Assembly: GCA_003342815.1 (NCBI GenBank)
Contig: PTEX01000006.1
Span: 1,805,338-1,869,337 of the forward strand
DNA length: 64,000 bases
Reading direction: 5' to 3'
DNA from: Eudromia elegans
Taxonomy: Eukaryota; Chordata; Aves; Tinamiformes; Tinamidae
A program made the translations under genes and the position numbers. Below are positions 38,800 through 51,226 of the stretch, one piece after another; the stretch's first letter is position 1, and every line of letters begins with the position of its first letter. Under the pieces are notes generated by a model. The model was not told the DNA's origin, searched no databases, and saw only the letters and a list, made by a program, of their open reading frames with translations.

Positions 38800-39100
38800 A
38801 CTTTCCCTGCAGGGATGCACTCCGGGTGCGTGGTAGCGGAGCCGGACGAGCACGTGTCCCTGCCGTGGCTGTGCGTGGGGCTGTGCACTGGCAAGGATGC
38901 AGTGCATGCGGCTGTGCGTGGGGCTGTGCGTGGGGCTGTGCACAGAGGGAGAGGAGCAGGGCTGCCCGTGCCGGGGCACGGCGGACGCAATGGGAACGGG
39001 CTGAGCAAAGGCACTGCTGGCTGCTCGCGTTGCCCAATCGATCCGAAAGGGCAGCGGCGGCAGCGCTGCGAGGAACACGCGCCCGTGACTTTACAGCTGG
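38800..39100. promoter_or_regulatory. Moderate CpG-rich patch with 12-base repeats
   Basis: About 28 CpG lie in this 300-base patch by direct count, weaker than the islands at 32.8 and 53 kb. It contains copies of a 12-base motif (GGCTGTGCGTGG) at about 38867-38890 and 38909-38945, which give a histidine/alanine/glutamine/proline repeat in the antisense frame. A TATA-like AATAAAAGG lies at about 39208-39216, about 100 bases further right. There is no recognisable exon. Confidence 0.35.
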
Positions 39101-39599
39101 TTTCCATGGAAAATGTTGGGTCACCGAGGAGACTGAATTCAAGGCAGGAAAACGCCGAAGGAGAGAAACGGGCGGCATGAGGCTGCAGTTGCTGAGCAAG
39201 TGCAGCTAATAAAAGGCAGCTAAGAGAAGCCAGTGTGTGTTTTAAAGGCGGGCTCTCTCAAGGGCAGGTTTGCATGTATGGGTTCAGTGTCTGTAGCTGC
39301 GGCCACCTCGGAGAGCACGGGCCGGGTATTTCCATAGGGTCCCACCTGGAGACCTGCCACGGCCCACGCTCACCCCAGGCCCCTCAGCTCCTGGGGCTCT
39401 CCCCTCCTCCAGGCCCCATCCTGCAGCCTCGGGGGTAGCCCGAGGGCTCACAGCCCCTTTGGGGGGCTGCCCCATTGGTGCCAGGCAGCAGGACGGAGCC
39501 CGCGGGAGGGCCGCCATAGGGGGCACACCAGCCCTCATAGCACGCTCTGGCTGGGCACGTTCAGGAGCGGGTTTCACTAGAGGGCACTCCAGGTATTTT

Positions 39600-39850
39600 T
39601 TCCACCCAGCCTCCGGTATTAATATTCCGAACGCGCACTGCGCTCTTGGGGCCACTCCGCGATCTTCTCTGACGGTACCAGGGATTTTTCCGCGCTGTTT
39701 TGTTCGGAGCGGAGCCCATGGCGAGGGCAGCACACGGCGAGGCCGTCCGAGCGCTCGCCAGCGCTCACACACGCCAGCCCTTGTCCATGCGCACGGACAC
39801 AGCGCGGGAGCAAACGACGGGCCCTGCCCCGGAGAGCTTTCAGTACCCTG
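39600..39850. promoter_or_regulatory. Moderate CpG-rich patch
   Basis: About 28 CpG lie in 250 bases, including CGCGCACTGCGCTC, TTTTTCCGCGC and GCGCTCGCCAGCGCTC. No repeat structure explains it and no conserved peptide is seen. It lies only 500 bases right of the 38.8-39.1 kb patch, so the two may be parts of one broad island. Confidence 0.35.
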
Positions 39851-39859
39851 CTAATTGCA

Positions 39860-42800
39860 GCAAACTCCCAGCCTCGCTGGCCTCCATGTAAAACCCACCA
39901 CTAACACATCCATGGTTTATTGCCTGGTGAAGTAACCGCTCCGAGCACAATGGCAGCACTGAAGTCAAATCCTTCTGCGGGGTCCAGACAGGCTCCAGTT
40001 AAGAGGAGGAAGGTGAGGGATGGGGCGCTTGGATGAAGGTTTTGCAATGTACCCCTTGCTCAGAGGGCTTTTCTCTCCGCTCTGTCCTGAGCTCACGCAC
40101 CTTCCCTGCTCCCAGCGGAGGCGGGAATCCAGCCTGGCCATTCCCAACAAGCAGGAGCGGCGCGTTCCACCTTGCCCGCTGCCTCTCGATCCGCACCGGA
40201 GGAGCAGCTCTGGATGGGACCCCCTGGGCTAAGGCCTAATGGAAAGACGGTCCCTGCCCCAAAGAGCTTCCTATTTTAATTACAGACCAAGAGACAACAG
40301 ATGGATGCCACACAGGGGCAGGGAGGAGCGCCAGGTAGCAGGGACACAATTATGATCAGCTTCACAAGCCACGGTCACCAGCTGCCTGGCAGCGCCACTA
40401 ATTGTCACTCCAGGGGCTATGAAAGAATTTTTTCGATTTAATCAAGAAACGCTCTCCGATGCCCGAGGTGGGAGGAAAACCGGAGGGTTTCCTCAGCCCC
40501 GCGTCACACATCTCTGCAAACCCGTCCCGCTGAGGCCGCGGCTTGGCCCCGTGCAGCGTGGGCTCCGTTGTGTCCTGTGCAGAGCAGCCATTTGGGGGAG
40601 CTTCGCCCGGCTTGCAGCTCTCGAAAAACAGGAGCCGAGTTGCTTCTGCCTTGCATCTCCCCAGCCCTTCGGGCACGTTCATTAGGCCAAATGTGCATAA
40701 CTGCTCCTGGTGGTTGGCGGGCGCTTTGCTCTTGCTCGAACAGAAAGCTGCCAGATTTATCCACAAGCTGCCGTCTTTTTACTGAGGGGGGAGCAGGTAA
40801 TATCTCCATACGTATTTCCCTACCACAAAAAGTATAATTCAAACATTCAAAGGTTTTATGGTAGGAGTTGCTAATAACCTCAGTGAGGAATAATTTCTTC
40901 ATGGAAAAAAAAAAGTGGATTGTCACACACTTGTCTGCCCGGTTAGCTGGGACTGTATTTCTTTCCCATTCCTACCTGGTAACTGCCAACATGACAGGTA
41001 GAAGCCAGGTATAGGATAAAGGAATAGTGCAATTTAAAATAAGATATTCTGTTTTGAAAAGTGGTAACTATATATAGTGATTACTGTATTACCATCAATC
41101 TGCTGCTACTACTTTCCTTCTGTTGGGTGGGGTATAAGTCACTGGAAAAGGAAGATGCCACAGCACATAGAGATATGTTTGATGCTGTGTAGGCCACCAA
41201 ACAAGGTGTCTTGGGACCTTCAGGAATGTAGCAGTTGGAGACGATTTGTTGGCACATATTTTGCACCATATGTCCTAGCAGTTGAAACACCTATAATACG
41301 TGCTTATGCAACGATATGCTACCAGGATTAAGCTGGTGCTTCTCAGTCTTTCAGCAACTCTGCTCAGGGGCATGATTACAGAAGCCGTAGAAATTTGTTG
41401 GTTTTTCTCTACCTTGGGAATGCGGAGCTGGTTTAACTTGCCAGCCAGCCCAGCAAAAAGGTGAAAGACATCACAGGCAATTAGAGGCGAGTCAGCATGG
41501 AATTTGCAGAGTTCAAAAATGCTTCAACACATCCCATCTGAGTGACAGAACATTCCCAAAAGCAAAATGGAGTCAAATATAGAAAAAAAAATGCAGCATA
41601 AAGATGTATGAGACAGAAAATATTGCCGTTTCTCAAGGATGCGGTAATCTGTTTGAGACAGTTGCCGGTAAATCAGCGCTTCAGTGCCTTATTTACCATG
41701 ATGAGACAGACAATGTGAAATGATGAGAAGCCTTGCATAACTAATTTGCAGCAATGTTTCAAAGCTGTTGGTGGGATGATAGTAACAGAAAATAGAGAGG
41801 GTATTTTGTGCCAAGCTTTTTTAAAAAGCGCTTCTTAAAGAGAAAAGATAAAGATTAATTAACTATTGAATGTGCTCTGATAATAGAGTAAAGCAGCTAG
41901 TTAGATAGACAACTGGCTTAAAAACAGCTTACGAGGGGAGACTAGGACATGAGCAAACCAGCAAGCACTTGATTTTAAGACTTTAATTATCTATAATGTC
42001 TTGTATTTCTAAATGACTAGGTTAGAAAATGAAATATTAGCAGAATTTGCAGGTTAAGACAACAGTTGCAGATCTAATAAGCAGGAAGATAGCTGGTCTG
42101 TAGCAATACAGCTCTACTCTGAAAAGCGGCTGTGAAAATTACCTACTGAAATCCTTGCATGGTTATAATTCATTTACAAGCAAATGACAGTTTCATAACC
42201 ACCTGCTCAGCAAACTGAATTGGAGATCCTTGAATGTCAGTAAGAATATTTGTAGAGTTAGGTGCTTCTCAAAGTGAATAAGGGCATCAGACTCTGATCC
42301 AAAGCCAATAAAGGAGAGATGTGCTTTAATGTTGATGACTAATGTGAAACAATAAAACAGGGAGAAATGCCAAGCTGCAAATAGTGCTGTCATGCGAGGC
42401 ACTGCCAAGAATTTGGGAGTCCTATTCAGAAAAAAAAAAAGAGCTCATCAGCATTATATGTGCCTGCAATCAAACTGGGGGAAATGAAGACATCACTGGT
42501 GGTATCGAGCGCAGAACTGCACCATATGGTTGGTGGTAGGTGCATTTTGCTGAGATTACAGTGTGAAACAAATGCAGTAATTCCACAAATACTACTGTAG
42601 GACTGGGTTAAACCTCATGAGCTCTGGTAGGTTTATGTGCTGCTCTTCCATTTAAGGGCACTTTAAGCAAAGAGCAACATATGTTTCAGATAGGAAAGGC
42701 TGCTCAGGAATTTGACTGTTCTGGATGGAGTGGTTTTGCCTGGGTACTGTTTAAGGCCAAGAGTGACAAGAGTTGAGAGACAGAGAAGAGACTCATAGGC

Positions 42801-43080
42801 CATCCAGGAACAGACATAAGAAGATCTATTAAAAATACAGGGTGAATAGTGGGGAGGATCATAGGGTCTGTGTGTCTGCATGTCTGGTTAGCTGGGTTTC
42901 TCGATCAGGGCACTGGACGAAAGACCTTCAGGGGTGTAGGTAGGGAAACCACCTCTGATTGTTTGAGTCTTGTGTTTGGGACAGCCAGGCTATTTCCCCA
43001 GTACAAGGGGTCTGTCTTCCCACGGTAGCACAATTCTTAAAGAACAATCCTAGTTTTTAAAGAGAAGGTCCTTGATGGGC
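39860..43080. other. Non-coding DNA, no gene recognised
   Basis: 40100-40720 is moderately GC-rich with overlapping frames on both strands and no recognisable protein. From about 40780 to 43080 it is AT-rich unique DNA. The right end (about 42900 onward) may hold the downstream part of the decayed LINE listed at 43082. Confidence 0.55.
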
Positions 43081-43081
43081 C

Positions 43082-43609
43082 TCACACTCTTGCTTTTCCT
43101 GCTTCCTCCAAACCGCACATGCAATTTAGATCCTCACCAGCCCTCCCCACCAACTGCTTCAAACTTCCAAGTCCATAAAAGAGCTTGTAAAGACACCATC
43201 TATTTTTGAGTAATTCCGCAGGAACAGTCTGCCCTACTGCCTTGTTGGTCCTGAGCTTCCCAAGCATCTTTTGCATCTTTTTAGAAATTTCTTCTATGAA
43301 CAGTTCGTCTGTCTGGAAGATGGTGACTTGTTTTTTCACCTCTGCCTATCTCTCTTTAAAGAGCTCATTAAAGTGTTCCTTCTGCCTTTCTGCAATTGAA
43401 TTCTTTATAACTAAATACTCCCATTTTTGCTCTTTATGCTGACTCCCACTTGCTATACTTTCCTTTACTTCTGCTTCTGTAAAATGCTCACACACTGTTA
43501 GGACTTCTATTCTGCCCCTTCTTCTCCAGCAAGCCATCCGTTTGTCACTTTTCACTATATAATATTGCTCACAAGAGACTGAGCTGGATTTTGAAAGCAA
43601 ACAATCCAT
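43082..43609 (-). pseudogene. Decayed LINE reverse-transcriptase fragment
   Basis: Two minus-strand frames (43609-43346 and 43339-43082) are the same reading frame broken by one TAG at about 43346. Read together, the first contains IAERQKEHFNELFKE, which resembles the 'ERWKEHFEELLN' segment that precedes the reverse-transcriptase domain in RTE-like and related LINEs. About 35 residues on, KMLGKLRTNKAVGQ...VPAELLK resembles the RT motif 'AIKxLKNNKAPGxDGIPAELLK'. Order and spacing are right for a LINE. The usual G-x-D-G is lost (GQTV), and further stops follow, so it is inactive. Weak RT-like residues (VVSLPTPLKVF) may continue to about 42900. The avian CR1 equivalent (KSMGPDGIHPRVL) fits less well, hence the tentative RTE-like label. 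Recognition is by motif only. Confidence 0.5.
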
Positions 43610-46539
43610 CCTGCTGCGTGTAGATACTCAGCTGCTTTTTTGAGATTTTCATCAGAACTTCTCTGTTATTTCTGCTTTGTAGATATCAACACCCTCCATA
43701 ACTCTCATACAATATTCAGCTAAAACCTCAAGTTCTTCTTAGCATTTCTGTGATGTTCCTATCTAGATTTGGGTTCCTCAAAGCCTCTGTGGTATTTCTA
43801 TGGCTGTTTTTCCTTTGGCTCTTCATCATGCAAGTATTTCAGTTACCGACATTCTTACAAATCACAGTCACAGCAGCTTAGGTGCCTGGTGTTCTGGTTG
43901 TTTCTTTTGTCAGCCTGATTTCCTTAACAGCATGTGATCCAGTTATGTGTCAGTTGTTCCCTTGCAAAACTAACTCTGAACCTACTTTCTGCCACATTTG
44001 GCAACCGCGCAGAAATAAGCAAAGATCCTGTGTTCCCAGGAGTTTTGGGAAAATGGGTGATTTAACAGAGGAGAGAGATGGCCCATTTGTACCCTGCCCG
44101 AGCGAAAGGCATGACTGGCTCCAGCACTGACCCATCGTGTCTGGCAACAACCACGGACTGCCCCGCTTGCCAGGATGCTCATGGAACTGGGCTGGAAAAA
44201 GGTCCCAGAGTTCTGCTGCTAACAGACCACTTCTCTCTCGGATCAATATTGACTAAGGTGTTGATCTGATTAATAGTGACCTGATCTGTGAGAGACATAT
44301 CTTTAAGTGTGGCACAATTAACTGATCTCATTCCCTTGTAATTACGTATAGGACAAGGATTCTTGCTCCCTGTGGTTGGTTACTTTCCTTATTCTACCAC
44401 TAAACTTTACCACTTCAGTTTTCTTGTCCATTTTTTATGGCAGACCCGAGAAATCTAGCACATGTCAATGCAGTTCTTCATAGACTGTTGCTGTCAGTTC
44501 ATCATGGGCTTCTTCAGTGATTAGTGATGAGGCAGATATTGTGCTCTCTCCTTTTTATCCTGAAACACTAAATTTATTCACCGAGGGCTTCCAAACCAGT
44601 GACTGCTAATAACCCAGACTCATAACAACACATGCCCACACTGCTTGCCTAGCAGATTTCTTCTGCCATAAAACAGTGCTTTTGCTCATTTGTAAGAGAT
44701 GACCTTCTAGCACCAACTCGCATGCCTGTGACACTACACTGCAGCGTAGAATCAAATTACAAGTTTTGGAGGTGGCTAGGGTTATATAAGGCCCAGACAT
44801 TCCATATTCCAATTTCCTGTCCTTCCTAAGTAATTTCCACCTATTATAGTTGGTACTTTCCCAAATTTCTAACCAATTCTTTTTACAGCAAAGGGATATC
44901 AGCCGTATGGCCAGTGCCTGGTATAAGGGATGAGTGTGTTGCTCCTTCAGCTGGTCACTTTAGCATGACACCTGAAGGAATCTGCAAGCAAAACTAACGC
45001 AGGCTTAGCTCTGCGCCTGTGGAAACACAAAAGCCCTTTTGCATGGTCACACAACAGCTAGAAAGGGCCATTAAAACATGATTATAGCTCATACTTCATG
45101 ACGAATGAGGCCCAGAGCCCTGCCTCAAGGTACTGAAAATGAAGCAAGCATTCACTGAAGCCTCAGGAGTTTTTCTCAAGGGGAAATACAGGAGCTGGGA
45201 GGAGATCCAGGCAGAACAGTAAAAGGTGTCAGCCTGCAAGACATCTGGGTTTAGCGTGAGTGGCACAAATATGAGACTCATGTTTTGCTGAGGGCTCCAG
45301 CGGGATCCTGCAAGGAGGGCTGCAGATCAGGGCTGCCCGTGTTGCTCAGCGGTGGCGGTTCTTCAGAGAGGCTTTCTCAGCAGGAAGAGTCCAGATAGAC
45401 ATTTCCGTGGAAGATGGAGAGGTGGGCATGTCTAGGGAGGCCTGGCAGTGCAGACCCAGCAGTTTGCTTTGTTGTTGTGTTCAGAGAAGAAGCTCGACCT
45501 GCCCTGCTGAGCAGCAGTTCAGCTGGTTCTCTAGCTGAGTCTCGGCTCCAGCAGCGAAACCCTCTCCACTCCTGCACAAAGCCTGTTTCCCCCCCAAGAC
45601 GATGACTGTCTGGGGCTAATATAATTAGTGAGGATCATGCGTAGTGCCTGGACTCCCAGCATTTTCAAAAAGGTGACCTCAACTTTCTACTATGACAACG
45701 GGCAGTTAGGTTTGGAAGCTGTCCCTGAGATCCTGCTTGAGCTGGAGCCTGCTGTGACTACTTTGCATTTGCTCTTAGAAACTACACGCAGCTGTATGGT
45801 TCAGAGCAAAAATTTATTTAAATCAGGCATGTGCATTTGCATCTTAATTGTGTTATCATGATTAAGTAGTACTTCAGCATTACCTGAGGCAAGCCTAGGT
45901 TACACACCTAAACGAAACCTGAAATAGTCAACCCCCTTCTGCTTTACATACATTATGTCAGTGCAGATTTTCACATCCACAGGGCAAATCATAGACTGGC
46001 AAGCAGCATTTTAATAAATGAAAGAGACAACCTTGCCCAGAACAGGCACCAACTAATAGCAGGAATGACGGCTGCTTTGCAACAACATATCCTGTTGTTA
46101 GGCTGTCACAAAATTAAATTTAGGCCGTGTCCTACACCCAACAAAATCAATAGCAAAATCACAGGGACAGCTGGGCATCAGTGGCTTTCAGTGAACTTCC
46201 GACAATTTCTCCCAGCTGAAGATCAGCCCTGGGAATTTCAGCTGTTCACACAGCAAGTCTCTGCAATTTGCTATTGACTTCAGTGGAGCCATGGCAGTTT
46301 ATTGTAGCTTAAGGTCTACCCCCTCTCTGGCTTAATGTTGGGAACAGAAGAAGCATCCAATTAACCATTAATCCGTCTCTCCGAAAAAGCAATCACGACT
46401 ACATGCTCTTCTGGGCTGCCCAGCCTGAGCACTCAGCCCCTGGCAATGGCCACTGAAGAGTCATCATTTTTGCACTTAAGAGATGTCCCTGCTCCCCCAT
46501 CACAGCTGACAGACTCAGAAGAGCGAGTAATAATCACGC

Positions 46540-46840
46540 CAGCTGCCTCCTCTTAGATTATATGTCTGCCCTTATATGTCACAAGGGGGAAGGAGCTCTC
46601 TGAACTCATTCGTGCTCGGGAAATCCCTCCTTGCTCCTCTTCCTCTGGCTCTTGCTTGCTGGAGTGCTTCTTCCCGGAGATTATTGCCTCTGGGTACTGC
46701 GAGGGAGGGCAGTTATCACAATCGGGATCAGGTCTGTTTTGCTGATAACAAGGCTTTGATAAAATATATGTGAGGCAATAAAATGTGTCTTCGCCTTTGT
46801 CACAAACATTAGTGAGCACCACCTCTTCCCTCCGCGTTTT
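46540..46840. promoter_or_regulatory. Candidate enhancer with a GATA-motif cluster
   Basis: Three WGATAR-type motifs fall within 50 bases: TTATCA at 46713-46718 (minus sense), TGATAA at 46743-46748 and TGATAA at 46757-46762. Nearby are CCTTATATGT, close to a CArG box, and further AT-rich motifs. There is no coding potential. The call rests on motif density only; conservation was not examined. Confidence 0.3.
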
Positions 46841-49228
46841 AGCAGGACTTGAACTCACGCTCAGAACAGATGGACTTTTACGTGATTTGTCTTTTCTACA
46901 AACTTCAAGTTACAGCAACACAGCTCACTGCAAATTAAATTTTCAGAACTTCACATTGTTCCAAAGTGCAAGGATCAGTTTTGATGTTCTTCTTTACCGA
47001 GCTGATATAAAGTAAACAGGATGAGTAGGTGGGGACCGCAGGTGGCATTCCACTGTCAGGAAGAGCTGGGGTCTGATGACCACAAAGCCAGACTGAGGCC
47101 CCTGCAGGACCAGCAGCCGTCTTCAAGACCGGCTGCTGCGCTTTCCGAGGGAGGGCTGAACACGCTCCCAGGAGCATCACCAGCCACCATCCAGCCTCCA
47201 TCTCCAACCACTAGGGTCCAACCCTTGAGTCCTGCAGGAAGCATCATCTCCACAGACCACTCAAAAGCCCCCTGGTGCTCATTGCTCACTCCGAGAGCAC
47301 GCGTGGAGCAGAGGACGAGTAGCTCCTTGCTAACCCTGACGAGGAGAGGGTTGATGTGTGGGCTGAGAGGGAAGGCAGCCCCCAGGCAAGGAATTTCCCA
47401 GGAAACCAAATGTTTCCCATGGGCTGCAGGCTGCTGTGAGGACCACAGTCGGGCCGGGGCAGCTTCACATTCCCCTGCAGTCCTGAGGAATCAGGGTCTC
47501 TTTGGAATTACTGTCAATGGTGTTAGGGATCTTGGCAATTGACGGCTCAGTGTGTGAGATGGAGGATTCCTGCCCAGCTTTGCTGAGATCAGATAAACAG
47601 GGAGAGCTGGTGTTTGTGTAAATGCAGCCTGCCTGCTTGTGGACTTGTAACGGTGCAGCTGACATGAGCCTCGAGCTTGGGTGAAGTCTTTGTTCTGTGC
47701 AAACGAGTCGGAGTAAAACGTTTTTTATACATTGTAAGGAAAAAATCACCACTTTCCAAAGAGGCTGCATCAAACAAAAGATGCTCCCGAAAAGAGAGAA
47801 CGAGCAGGAGCAGCCCTTCAGCATATTTGATGCTGAAGTTGATATAGTTATTTTTTTTCAGTGTCTCAGGATAGTGTGAATAAACTAAAGCCATTTTGGT
47901 CCCACTGCTGCTTTTCTGAACAGTGCCTGGAAACTCATAACAGAGTTAAGTACCATTAACAGCCATAGACAATTTGCCAGGTCGCCATTATAGAACAAAT
48001 AGAAGTGTTTTTTTGCACAGTAACTCCTGCTGTTTTTGGCCAATGTACAACTGTATTTTCTGGAATGCTATTTATGCTCTGTGTGTATCTCAGAAATAGA
48101 CTGGAATATTGTCTGATTTCAACTTCTAATTACCCCAAACTGATTATCAATGGATTCTCCATTGTGGAGAGGGAGCCAGGGAAGAGAACACAATAGCACT
48201 TGCTTTTTATTTCGATTATACACCTCAAAAATCAAAGAACACTTTGTCACAGAAGAATGAAGTATGTATTAAAATAACATTACTTTAAATGCAAAAATAT
48301 TTCATTCAAAGCAGGCTAGTTCTTTTCCTGGTAGGTAGATTTACTTGTGCTTATCTCCATGGGAACACTTCTATTAAAGTCGGTGACAGATTCTTAAAGG
48401 TTCAGGAGAAAAGACTGCAGAAGTTTTATTTTCATCTCTGGTCATTCCTCTCAAGACATAAAGGTATTAATAAAATGCAGTCAAATTTAATATAAAATGC
48501 AATATGAGTACCACCGTTACTTTCAGCAACCCAAGAGAACTGATCCTATTAGCGCCGAAAAACTCATCCTAGATTAGCTAAGAAAAAAAAAAAGGTTTCC
48601 TACATATTTTTTTCATATATCAGTTCTTATACTCTGCAGTGAACAGTACTACTTTCAGCTTGCCTGAATCAGAGTGCCAGAATATCCAGAAAAAAAACCC
48701 CACACAAAACAAAATAGTTAATCTTGGTACAGCATCAGCTCAGGCGCAAAAAAATCCCCTCTAGCAACCCGATGCTTTTCACACTTTGTACAAAGATGGA
48801 TCTGACTGAGTCTGGCAGATGTGGAGTGGCAGTAACACAATACTATTAAATGGGAAAATGCTGGCTATGGGCAGCAAGACAAGGTGCAGATGCTGCAAGG
48901 TGTCATAATCGTCAACAAGTCTTTGATTTTAAATTGTCCTCCCCGTACCTCTACTTCCACCTCCTTTGAAGACCCCTGCAGCAGCATGTGTCTAAGTTAA
49001 CATTTTGGTTTGCCAGCCTTTTAGCATTCCCACGTGCCTCCCCAGACTGGATCACTGAACCAGTGCCTTCCTTGGGATACTGTGGACTTGGAATCAGAAT
49101 CAGAACTGAAATCAATCGAGCTGTTGTGTTGCCTAAACATGGTGATGACATTCAGTTCCAGATGTCCCCAGCAATGACCTCACCCGAAACCTCAGTTCTC
49201 CATCACATTTTCAAACAAATTCTGAGGG

Positions 49229-49246
49229 AAAAAAAAAAAAAAAAAA
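49229..49246. repeat. Poly-A tract (18 A)
   Basis: Eighteen A followed by CAACGAAC. No retroelement recognised upstream. Confidence 0.95.
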
Positions 49247-49943
49247 CAACGAACAAGTGGTTCCGTACTGATGCTGATAGTAACAGCTGCCCACTTGAGT
49301 TAATGCTGCTCTCAACATGTGACTGGACTGGGAAGTGAGCTAATTTGATGTGATCCATTTTGGGCTCCATGTATTAGCTTGCCTGCAATCAGGGAACATA
49401 CTGATCAATAAGGCTGAAGGGTTGAAGGTTTCCGGAAATAGCAGCAGGGAGGCAAGTTCCTTTCAGGAACTTCCAGGTGGACTTTAAACAGGTATCAAAT
49501 ATTGAGGAAGAAAAAACAAAATAAAATAAAAAAACATTGTTCATAAGACAAATATCTGGGGAAAAAAAAGTGATTTAGAACCTGCTGCATCTAGTCTGGA
49601 AGAAGTGAGAGATTAGTGCATTTCTTTGCCTCTGCTGACAGTCTGTTTCCTCAATCCTATGAAACAAACCACTCAGGACTGTTTTATCCTTAAAAGTCTC
49701 TACTAATAAATCTTTTTTTTTTTAACTTCTTTATTTTTCCCTTTGAGAAAGCATGTACAAAGTGAAAAGTCTTTACTTATTCTAGCCTCTATTGCTTTCA
49801 GCTCAAAGAGTTGGGTTACTCTGTCATTCTAGATAGTTACAAAAATAAAGTAAACGCACTGCCAACAAATGCACTTAATAGCAGAATGCACTTAACAGAA
49901 GGTAGTCTGCCAAATAGCTTTGCTTGTCTCTTTTCTTATTGTA

Positions 49944-49970
49944 ATTATTATTATTATTATTATTATTATT
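49944..49970. repeat. (ATT)9 microsatellite
   Basis: Nine uninterrupted ATT units, likely polymorphic. It encodes the poly-asparagine stretch in an antisense chance frame. Confidence 0.95.
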
Positions 49971-50900
49971 GTCATGAGAAAGCATTTTAGCACAAATTGG
50001 AAATGAACAGACTGTCAGCCACTCCCAGCACTTTTCCAAGAGCAACTTTCCTTTCTTTATGCCTACTTCACTCATCATCATGTGCAAGGACGGGAACATT
50101 TGTGAAATCCTCTTACTAAAGCAGTTCAATAGCAGTGAACTGAGGCAGACAGAGCTTCCTGGAAGCTGAAGCAGTCTAACATCCCTTTTTCATCCACAGT
50201 TTTGTCTTCCTGGGGAAATCTTCTACACAATTCCCATCACTGCCACCATCACATGGTCTCCAATGGTGCCTTATATGCTGCAGTTGTTTTTGACACTGAG
50301 GAGGTTAGCTCAGTGCTTAGTGATGCAACGTTACCAAAGACAGCCCCCCATCAACAGGCTATTTTTGGCTTCCAATACGGGCAACAGTTGCAGATTTACA
50401 TCGCTTTTGGCAAGAAGGAATTTTTCAGATTATTGCCAAAAACAGATAGAGCTGGAAAGGTGACAGCTTCCTAAAAAATAATTCCAGGAAGGAAAGTCTA
50501 CGATAACAGCAAGAAATAAAACAGGCATGCTGTTCAGAGGCATATTTAACTCTTTCTTGTGTTCTGCCTTTGGAACTCATTACTAGGAGCTTTCTCTGAT
50601 TTCAATGTAACTATATTTTGGATTCTAAATCTTTAAAAGAAGATCTTCCCTTGCCTTAATTAGTCAAATTCTCTCTCAGCTAAAGGTTTCATCCAATTTC
50701 CTTTAGATGAAGGAAATTCCTTTCCTTAAATAAAATATATCTACGTTTTCCATGCAGGCTTTCTAGCTGTTCAGAGTCTCTCCTTTACTTTTTAGTGAAA
50801 AAATAGAGTATAACAAGTCAAAAAATACAACCCTCGAGGTCCTTTTGCAGGAGGTATAAAAGATAGCACTTCAGTGCTTTTTCTTCTCTTTCTAGAATAA

Positions 50901-50980
50901 TCTGTATGCATATGACAAGGCAGATATTTGCTAAACCTTCTCTGTATGCATATGACAAGGCAGATATTTGCTAAACCTTC
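50901..50980. repeat. Perfect 40-base tandem duplication
   Basis: Positions 50901-50940 and 50941-50980 are identical 40-base units, starting TCTGTATGCATATGACAAGG and ending CTAAACCTTC. Exact identity indicates a recent duplication, or an assembly artefact at a local repeat. No gene is involved. Confidence 0.97.
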
Positions 50981-51201
50981 TTCACTCTTTCTTAGCATGA
51001 AGGTGTTCATTATCAATGGACACTACTTGCAATTTCTGTCCATAAACCTTCCTATTTCTTCATTCTTCTCAATCCAACACTGATCTGCGGGTGGATTTTC
51101 CTGAAGTCATAAAGCAGTGACACAGCTATTTCCTGTTGCTTTCAAAATTCTGCAACAGAATTTCTTCCTTTACTAGTTACTAAGTTACTTGGAGTACAGC
51201 C

Positions 51202-51226
51202 AAAAAAAAAAAAAAAAAAAAAAAAA
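51202..51226. repeat. Poly-A tract (25 A)
   Basis: Twenty-five A between GTACAGCC and GAGTTGTAAG. No retrotransposed gene recognised upstream. Confidence 0.95.

Noticed and set aside
38654-39199. Minus-strand frame with an HAQP-type repeat
   Set aside because: The repeat comes from a 12-base tandem motif in a CpG-rich patch; several frames on both strands are open over the same DNA.
43950-44420. Possible upstream (endonuclease) part of the LINE relic
   Set aside because: No endonuclease motif could be recognised in any minus-strand frame.
47021-47542. 173-codon plus-strand frame
   Set aside because: Lies in locally GC-rich DNA, with an overlapping minus-strand frame of 117 codons; no recognisable domain.
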